Shown: in pieces, positions 57,215 to 64,000 of the stretch
Layout of the letters: each line of letters begins with the position of its first letter
Position numbering within the stretch: the first letter of the stretch is position 1
Source: Carya illinoinensis
Taxonomy: Eukaryota > Streptophyta > Magnoliopsida > Fagales > Juglandaceae
Assembly: GCF_018687715.1 (NCBI RefSeq)
Contig: NC_056752.1
Coordinates: forward strand, 46,107,501 to 46,171,500
Reading direction: 5' to 3'
Length of the DNA: 64,000 nucleotides
Notes under the pieces: model-generated
What the model was told of the DNA's origin: nothing
Databases searched by the model: none
The model's input: only the letters and a program-made list of their open reading frames with translations
Made by a program: the position numbers and the translations under genes

Positions 57215-58567
57215 TCAGTTATCTCCAAAAAATGGGGGATAATCTTTGGAATCATGTCTAAAAGTATTACTGTAGGGATCAGAGTCTTCTACTTTTGTGG
57301 AGGAAGCTTCTGATTCTTCAGTTGAATCATTGCTGTTGAGTTCATCCTTAATGGATTTCTTCAACAGTTGTATTAAATCTTTCTTCTTCAATTGTTCTAA
57401 AGGAGACTTTTTCTTTGAAGAAGATGAACCTTCTGAATCTTTTGAATTCTTCTTCTTTGCTGAAGATGATGCTTTCTTCGAATCTGTGGGTGAATCTTGA
57501 TTACTTAGCTCTGGGATGGCTGGATAAGTAATCAAAACTTGTTTTGAAGAAGGGGAAGGGAATTCCTCCATGCTTTTTAGGTTAGACACAACTGGAGGAA
57601 AATCTCTGGAAACATATGAAGCAATATCATTTGTGTAGGGATAGCGATCCCATCATTTGACAAAAAACTGGCGAACCAAGATGTCATTGACCTTTTCGTA
57701 TTGCCATTTGCAGATTCAGGGAACCTTGTATCTAGTGCAAAAATGGAGTAGATAAGGAAATTTGGCATCACACCTTTTCATCTAGGGTGAATTTGAAATG
57801 TTGAAATGTTTGATAGTCGGTTGGAGACTATCAGGAAATATATCTGGAATGGGGCCAAAATGGTGCCACCATTTTTCAAACCAAAGGGGGAAACTATGTT
57901 TGCACTTCTTGTCAAAATTGAAGAACCCAGAGTGCCCGAAATCTGGGATCTGAAACAGAGGGAACCTTGACCAGGCTTCAATATAATCATAATAATTATA
58001 TTGAATTTAAGTTCCTTTGATGGTTTTAGAAGTGGAGGGATGGGTTCCCCATTCTTCTTCTGTCATCACTAAAATCAGATAAAAATTATATAAAATAATT
58101 TTTGAAGGATCAACTTTGCAGTTGATCGGTTTGATGGAAATGGATCCTGTATGCAATAGGATTCCAAGGTAAAACTTTAGATCTTTTGCTGGATTTTTAG
58201 GGATCCAGTGAAAACCTCAGGGAAAATAATTCAAAGTTATTTGAAACGCATCTGTTTGTGTTGATTTTTCAATATAAAACAGATTATCAAAGTAAATCTT
58301 TTTGAAATATTCTGCCTTATTTGCAGGAAGGAAAGTAGACCTTGGTCTTACCGTAGCTAGAGGGTTTGCATACGAGTCAAATGGCATGACCAGGGTTGAA
58401 GCAAAGGAACTGGGTGGGATCAGTCTAGGAGCTTGTCGTAAAACTGTAAATCTATTAGCTATCTCCAGTGGAGAGGAAGCCGGGGAGGAAGCTGGAGGCA
58501 TAAGTAGTGGTAAAACTGGTGGAGGGGAAGGTCTTTTGGGTGGCTCAGGCTTCTTTTTCTTGTTCAT
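57215..58567 (-). pseudogene. Pararetrovirus second ORF, function unknown
   Basis: It starts MNKKKKPEPPKRP at 58567 with a Pro/Ser-rich N-terminus. It is broken by stops near 58215, 58016 and 57780 and by a frame change near 57590. It ends in a Lys/Ser-rich, highly charged tail (57589-57215). Florendovirus genomes carry a second ORF of unknown role at this place; I see no known domain. Confidence 0.55.
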
Positions 58568-58619
58568 GTTTTCTGCAAAAAATCACGAGTAAGAAAATCA
58601 GGAATTGAATTATCAGAAC

Positions 58620-59994
58620 CTTTAATGTATTCAATGTCAAAATCAAATACACTTAAAATAGATTGCCATCGTGCAAAAATATGCTTTGATGTAATGTTTT
58701 GAACATCTTTTTATAATATGTATTCAAGACTCTTGCAATCAATACGCAAAAGAAATTTTTGATTTAGTAAATCACTTTGAAACTTAGAAATGCATAGTAC
58801 TATAGATAGTATTTCTTTCTTAATAGTACTATAATTCTACTGTGCATGATTCTAGGTTCCAGAATGAAAACGAACAATCTGTTTAGAAGAACCTAGTGAA
58901 ATTATTTGTTTCAAAATGCCACCATAACCTATGTCAGAGGTATCTGTTTCAACAATTTTGAAACTATTTGAAGTAGGAATACCAAGGCAAGGAAAAGTTT
59001 TGACATATGCCTTGATTTGTTGAATCAATTTGGTATGGACATCTGACCATGGAATAGGATTGACTTGAAGTCTCGTGAAAAGAGGACGACACTGTTTTCT
59101 CATATCCTTGTAAAAATCAGAAATATAATTGAGTGAACCGAGAAATCTTTGAAGCTGTGTTTTGTCAAGAATGACATCAAGAAATTTGTCAGCAAATTCA
59201 ATGGCTCGTTGAATGGGCCTGATTTTGCCTTCAAATATGTCATGACCAAGGAATCTAATCTTGGTTTGAAATAATTTAATCTTTTTAGCATAAACAACAA
59301 GCCCATTTCTCTTGATGATGTCTAGAAATGTTTGAAGGTGTTTCTAGTGTTCATCAATAAATTTTGAGAAGATAAGAACATTGTCTATATAGACAATGGT
59401 CAAATGAGTGAATGAATTGAAGATATCATTCATGATGTTTTGAAATTCAGTAGGAGCGTTTTTTAGGCCAAATGACATCACATTCCACTCATAGTGCCCA
59501 AAGGGGGTGGTGAAAGCAGTTTTGTACCGGTCTGACTCCCTAATTTGAATCTGCCAAAATCTGGACTTAAGGTCAAACTTAGAAAAAATAACTGCATTAC
59601 TTAACCTATGAACTATATCGTTTTTATTGGGAATAGGATACCTAATCCACTCTAAAACTTTGTTCAAAGGCTTGTAATTAATGACTAAACGGGGTGCCCC
59701 ACACTCAAACTTAACATTTTTCTAGACATAGAAAGCAACACACGACCAGGGTGACTTACTATGCCTAATGATATTCTTATGAAGAAGATCCTGAATCTCA
59801 GATTTGCAAAACTCCAAAGTTTCACCATTCATTTGAATAGGTCGAGCTTTGGTTGGAATACTTTTTTTAGAAAAATCTTTAATGTAAGGCAAAAAAACAA
59901 CATGCTTCTTCCTATGCCAAAAGGCATTAGGAAGATTAGAACAAATATCATAAACCAAAGTTTTATAAAAATCTTTGATTTTTTATTGAAGTAG
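58620..59994 (-). pseudogene. Pararetrovirus reverse transcriptase and RNase H
   Basis: RT begins near 59958. It has the fingers segment near 59830 (PIQMNGETLEFCKSEI), the KFDLKSRFWQI block near 59560, FGLKNAPTEFQ near 59450 and the catalytic box near 59391-59380. There the second of the paired aspartates is Asn (YIDN), so polymerase activity would be lost. The connection domain follows (59306-59100). RNase H has its first acidic residue in ETDTSDIGYG (about 58950) and later acidic positions, with stops near 58850 and 58710. Stops also occur at 59722 and 59344. Inactive relic. Confidence 0.85.
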
Positions 59995-61011
59995 TTTATC
60001 AGATAAATTATCATAAACAGGTTTGAATTTGATTTCTTGCTGGAGAAAATTCAAATGTTTTTTCTTAGCAGAAAGTAAAGACATAGAATTTCTAGTAGTA
60101 TCAATCTCAAATTTTGAAGCAAATTTAAATCTAACTTTCTGTCCAAATGGATTAGTAGTAATCCCATTTTTATTAGAAAGGAATGGGTAAATCATGTGAA
60201 GAAAAGGCATGCCTAATATGACATCATGGGTCATATTTATAACAAGCACAGAATGAATCTTGAAATAAACATTGTCCTGGCAAACATGAGCTGTGTTGAG
60301 CTCATAAGTGATCTTCATCTTAAATCCGTTTGCAGAGAATAAATTCTCAGTGGACTTCTTATAATAAATGCTGGGAACTAAATCTTCACGAATACAATTA
60401 AGATTCGCTTCGGAATCAATCAAAGCAATCGCAGAAAACTTGGATTCATTGCAAACTATGATATCTACTTTGGAAAACCATTTCTGTGGAACAGAATGGT
60501 GAAGCAAGCAAACATCCTTAGCTAGGTTAGAGGATTCAACATAGTCTGAATGGTTTGTTTCCTCATCATCAGAAGGATTGTCATGATCAAATTGATTTTC
60601 GATTTTTAAAGAAAGTAAATCTTGTTTAGAAGATGGATTCTCAGATTTGAGAGTATGAACCTCTTCTCTAAGTTCAGAAATTTCATTTTTAATCAAAGAA
60701 ACTTCATGCTGTAAATCTTTTGTTGAAACGTCTTTGGGTTTTGTTTTCTGAAAACATTCCAAAGTTTCTTGAAAACTAATTTTTCCTTTAGAAGTCAATG
60801 ACTCTTGGCGAATTAGGGTCTTCTTGAGCTGTTTGAGATACTTATCTTTAAGCTCAGGGTTTTTAATCTGCGAAATCAAAGATAAAAGCAAATTTTCTTG
60901 TTCCTCTTCTTTAGTTAAAACATTGACTGTCTTAACTTCAGGTTTGCAACAAGAATCCTTGCAACCAAGCTTAATATTTGGTGAGTTAGATGAATCTAGT
61001 ACTAAGTTCAT
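59983..61011 (-). pseudogene. Pararetrovirus aspartic protease and preceding region
   Basis: An open stretch of 342 codons. The first part is charged and coiled-coil-like (60,900-60,600: runs of Lys, Glu, Leu and Gln). The protease motif near 60425-60390 reads ALIDSEANLNCI, where the expected glycine after Asp-Ser is Glu, so the catalytic loop is altered. LGMPFLHMIYPF near 60200 fits the second half of the retropepsin fold. Confidence 0.7.
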
Positions 61012-61126
61012 CTATATCCGAAGATATAGGAGATCCATTTTCGAGGAGTTGAAACAAATCTTCTTGATCAACGGTATTAACGTTTAACTCATTAACCTTC
61101 TTTTTGAGTTTGTGGTTTTTCTTGGG

Positions 61127-61168
61127 GCACTTATCAGCAAAGTGTCCAGGTTTACTACCAGTAAAACA
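61127..61168 (-). pseudogene. Degenerate CCHC zinc knuckle of the pararetrovirus coat protein
   Basis: It reads CFTGSKPGHFADKC. Spacing fits CX2CX4HX4C, but the second cysteine position is Gly. It lies directly after the coat-protein-like region, as usual in Caulimoviridae. Confidence 0.75.
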
Positions 61169-61305
61169 TTTCCCTTTTGAAGGGTTTTTTGAAACCTTTT
61201 TATGAAATGATTTCTTTGAAACAGGTTTTTTATAAAAATCATCACAGGGACGTTTTTCCTGTAATCCCCACGAGGTTTAGAAAACTTTTTAAATCTTTTC
61301 TTATG

Positions 61306-62068
61306 CTACCTAGATAGAGCAATAGGAGGAAGATCAAATTGTTCGCAAAAGTTTTCCATTTCATATTTGGCTTTCTTTCTATCCTTCATCTGATGTGCAA
61401 GCATTCTTTGATCATTGCACATACTAATACCAAGTTTCTGAATAGTACTTATGATATCCCCATAAGTAAAATTATCATAATTCAGAAATCCCAAGGTATC
61501 AGTAAGTGAATCCTTAACCTTAATGGCAAACAAACGAGGCAATCCATCAATGAATTTCTCTTTCCAGTAGGGTTTTTGTGAATCATCTCTAACCATAACA
61601 CAAGTTATAAAAACATCTTTATACCAACGATAATCGGACATTTTATTACATATCAAATTATTCAAATAATCAAAAACTCGATTAGTAACGTTGAAAGGGG
61701 TTCCAACAAAATGTTTAACTATGATATAAATCAGGGTATTGACACCATCAGGAATTCCTCTTCCTATGGTTTGGTAAAAAATGGGTAAACCTTCGTCATT
61801 ATGCAATAGCATTCTTAATGGTTTCCCTTGCTTGTTCTGTGAGATGTTTGTCCCACCAATCATGAAGCATACATGTAAAACCAATGGTCAAAATGTTTAC
61901 AATCTCAGTATGTGTGAGATTTTTGTTAATGTAAGTATTAGCAACCATAGACATACAATTTAAAATATTGAGGATTTCTTGCTCAGAAAACCCATCAATA
62001 TTCCATTCATACATGTTATCGACAGATACAGAAAATTGGTTTTGAAAAACTCTTTCTTCGTACTGCAA
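61306..62068 (-). pseudogene. Pararetrovirus coat-protein-like region
   Basis: Two overlapping open stretches (62068-61799 and 61884-61306) in different frames. The text (SEQEILNILNCMSMVANTY, then KFIDGLPRLFAIKVKDSL and YGDIISTIQKLGISMCND) is of caulimovirid capsid type and precedes the zinc knuckle. A frameshift near 61800 and a stop at 61306 break it. Confidence 0.7.
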
Positions 62069-62122
62069 ATCAAGGGGAGTAGGTCTAGAATACTAGTTCT
62101 TCGTTAGACCTATGGGGTTAGG

Positions 62123-63448
62123 TCATTTCGAATAGAGCCTGGCAAGTTCAGGTCTTTCAATCTGAAGGTCTTGAAAATTATTTTGAATTGAATCAATTTT
62201 CTGAATTAAGGAATTATCAGAGAATTCATCAATAGTATGCACAGAAAAATTATCAAAATCAACCCCTTGGCTGCTTTTGTTAAGAGGACAAGCAGATGGT
62301 CGTTCTTGCTTAATTTGAGCAAGCAATTGATCAATTTTATCCAAAGTACTAGCCAGTTTGAAATCAAATTTTGGCTTGTTCTCTGGTAAAATAATCAAAG
62401 GTTTTTCAATCATTTTTAAACTAGTAGAGGCAAGTTTTTCAACCTTGTCCTCGATACGATCAAGTTGTTGACCTATTGTATGGAAGGTCTGGTTAACAGA
62501 ATTTTTTTGTTCAATAATCTTTTTTGTTTCAAACAAAACATTGTTTTTTGGATTAGGATCCGAGATTTTGAAAGGTGAAACCTTGACTTCAGAATTTTTT
62601 ACTGAAACAATGATGGTTTCTAAAGGAGGGTGGCTAGTTTTAACAACAATCCTGACTTCTTCTTTAGTAAAGCTGGTTTTTAAAACATTCAAAGAATTTT
62701 TTGAATCATCCTTTGGAACATAATGATTTTCCAGAAAATCAAAGAAAAATATATGCTTGTTGAGTTCATACATCCTTTCTTTCCATTTTCTTCTAATCTT
62801 CTGTTTCTCAGGAATAGAGAAAGTCGCATGATAAGTTTTGCACTTATCACGGTTTTCTACACAATTGAACTCATTAAACAGAGAAATCATATCAATATCT
62901 AGTGCTCGATCAAGCACCATTAATTGGTGATGAACAGGAGCAACCGTATCAGAAGCTGTTGGTGATAAAGACGAAGTGTCTTCGCCAGCTTCTTCCTTTA
63001 TGGATTTTCCCTTGGACTTAAGATCGTCCTTGGTTGAATAATAAGCAGAAGTAACTTGTCAATCAGTTGAAATTCATTTCAACTTTAAATCTGAAGCAGA
63101 GGGATTTTCCTTTGTAGGAAGTTCCCTAATTAAAATCGGACGAGTAGGATCTTTAGGATCCCGCAAGTATCTTTTGAGATTTTCATCTCTTTGATCTTGG
63201 TTCGAGTTAAAAGAGGATCTGGAACCAGCAAAAGAATTTCTTCTTTCGTTAATAATCATAGGTCAGTCGAAAGAAATTTTTACAGTAGCATTAAGATACT
63301 GCTGAATATAACTAATATTTGGATCTTCTGGAAGAACTTCAGCAGGGGGAAGTTCTTGCTTAAGGATCCATTCTTCTGGTAAGTCAATGTCTTTCCATAA
63401 AAGCATTTTGGGGGTTCTAATGTTAGCATTTGAAGTTGAGATATGCAT
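62123..63448 (-). pseudogene. Pararetrovirus linker between movement and coat regions
   Basis: The pieces 63448-63263, 63259-63074 and 62920-62123 are separated by stops. The last has a coiled-coil-like heptad stretch (IGQQLDRIEDKVEKLAST, near 62480-62420) and Lys/Glu-rich segments. No enzymatic domain is seen. Confidence 0.55.
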
Positions 63449-63469
63449 TAGAAGGGTCTGGTTTTTTGG

Positions 63470-64000
63470 AGACTTAAGACTCGGTAATGGGCCTACTGCC
63501 TTTTACCATATCAAAGCCAAACGTTAGGATATTCAGAGTTAAAACAGATAAAACATTATCATCAAACAAATTAACAATTAAATCAGGATAACAATTAAAA
63601 TGAATAGGTCATTCCATAAGAGAAGTCTGATCAACTCCTAGAACACTATTGTCAAATTTTTTGAATCTACCATCTCGTAAACATAAAAGGACAGAAGCAT
63701 TAATACATTTCCTAATTAAAGGTCGGATAGCAACTTGAACTAAAGTAATATGCATAAATTTAAATCATTTTTCTTTAAAAGAATCAAGCATTTTCTTTTG
63801 AAACAAACAACATTGTTCATGTGTTTTTGAAATAGCAAAAGTTTGTTCAACAGTTTTCACCTTGAACTCACTCTTGAAAGTGGATTGAAACCAAGTTCTG
63901 TGATAAAGAGAATCAGTGTTAATCTTTGACAGATGCCATTGATCAATACTGAGTGAATCATTTTCTTCAATTACATAATCTTCTTCATTAATAATATCAG
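63470..64000 (-). pseudogene. Pararetrovirus movement-protein-like region, N-terminus outside window
   Basis: Reading the minus strand from 64000, interrupted text such as DQWHLSKINTDSLYHRTWFQ, CLRDGRFKKFDNS and VLTLNILTFGFDMVKGS resembles the 30K-superfamily movement protein that opens the polyprotein. In-frame stops occur near 63765 and 63615. Partial at the right edge. Confidence 0.55.

Larger units (their letters stand above)
56684..64000 (-). mobile_element. Endogenous plant pararetrovirus (Caulimoviridae, florendovirus-like), runs off the right edge
   Basis: On the minus strand the order is movement-protein-like, linker, coat-protein-like, zinc knuckle, aspartic protease, reverse transcriptase, RNase H, then a second ORF and an intergenic region. 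There is no integrase and no LTR. This order, as one long polyprotein frame followed by a separate ORF, resembles florendoviruses/petuviruses. Many stops and small shifts show an old, inactive integrated copy. The genus call is inference. Confidence 0.85.

Overview
The window is nuclear DNA from a flowering plant, very probably a woody eudicot. The evidence is spliced plant genes with GT-AG introns, sieve element occlusion (SEO, phloem P-protein) exons, a heavy-metal-associated (HMA) domain gene, several Ty1/Copia retrotransposons with initiator-Met-tRNA primer sites, CACTA and hAT DNA transposons, a LINE, and an endogenous plant pararetrovirus (Caulimoviridae). A recurring AT-rich 'GCTTGTTTGG...' MITE family reminds me of Fagales/Juglandaceae DNA, but that is recollection and was not tested.

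Layout. (1) 1-3.4 kb: an SEO gene on the minus strand, cut by the left edge, whose exon 2/3 junction looks out of phase. (2) 4-13.4 kb: AT-rich intergenic DNA with a third, diverged copy of the HMA upstream module, a decayed Copia (Copia-1) without reverse transcriptase, MITEs and small duplications. (3) 13,378-17,760: a CACTA transposon with TAA target duplication and host-gene exons (MYB-CC/PHR-like, Pti1-like kinase), i.e. a Pack-CACTA. (4) 18.5-21.5 kb: a putative LTR and a tandem repeat broken by a hAT fragment. (5) 22,288-27,673: a 5'-truncated LINE with a 15-bp target duplication, interrupted by Copia-3. (6) 28.4-30.9 kb: a duplicated, 5'-truncated SEO pseudogene and flanks. (7) 31,049-35,680: Copia-2. 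(8) about 35.3-56.7 kb: a large interrupted palindrome. It carries two HMA-domain genes pointing at each other. The left copy is swollen by a 2.5-kb hAT in intron 1 and a 10-kb nest (Copia-5 inside Copia-4) in intron 2. The right copy keeps both empty sites but has a poly-C frameshift and a four-fold 390-bp repeat upstream. Copia-2 lies across the outer end of both arms. (9) 56.7-64 kb: a florendovirus-like endogenous pararetrovirus on the minus strand, with many stops and altered catalytic residues, running off the right edge.

Order of events (inference). Copia-2 inserted first, because both arms share its site and target duplication. Inverted duplication followed, then hAT, Copia-4 and Copia-5 entered the left arm, while the right arm lost part of Copia-2 and amplified its upstream module. 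The convergent HMA genes could yield antisense or hairpin RNA. Few genes look intact: the left HMA copy is the best preserved host open reading frame. Many retroelement stops are CAG-to-TAG or TGG-to-TAG/TGA, as expected from deamination of methylated cytosine.
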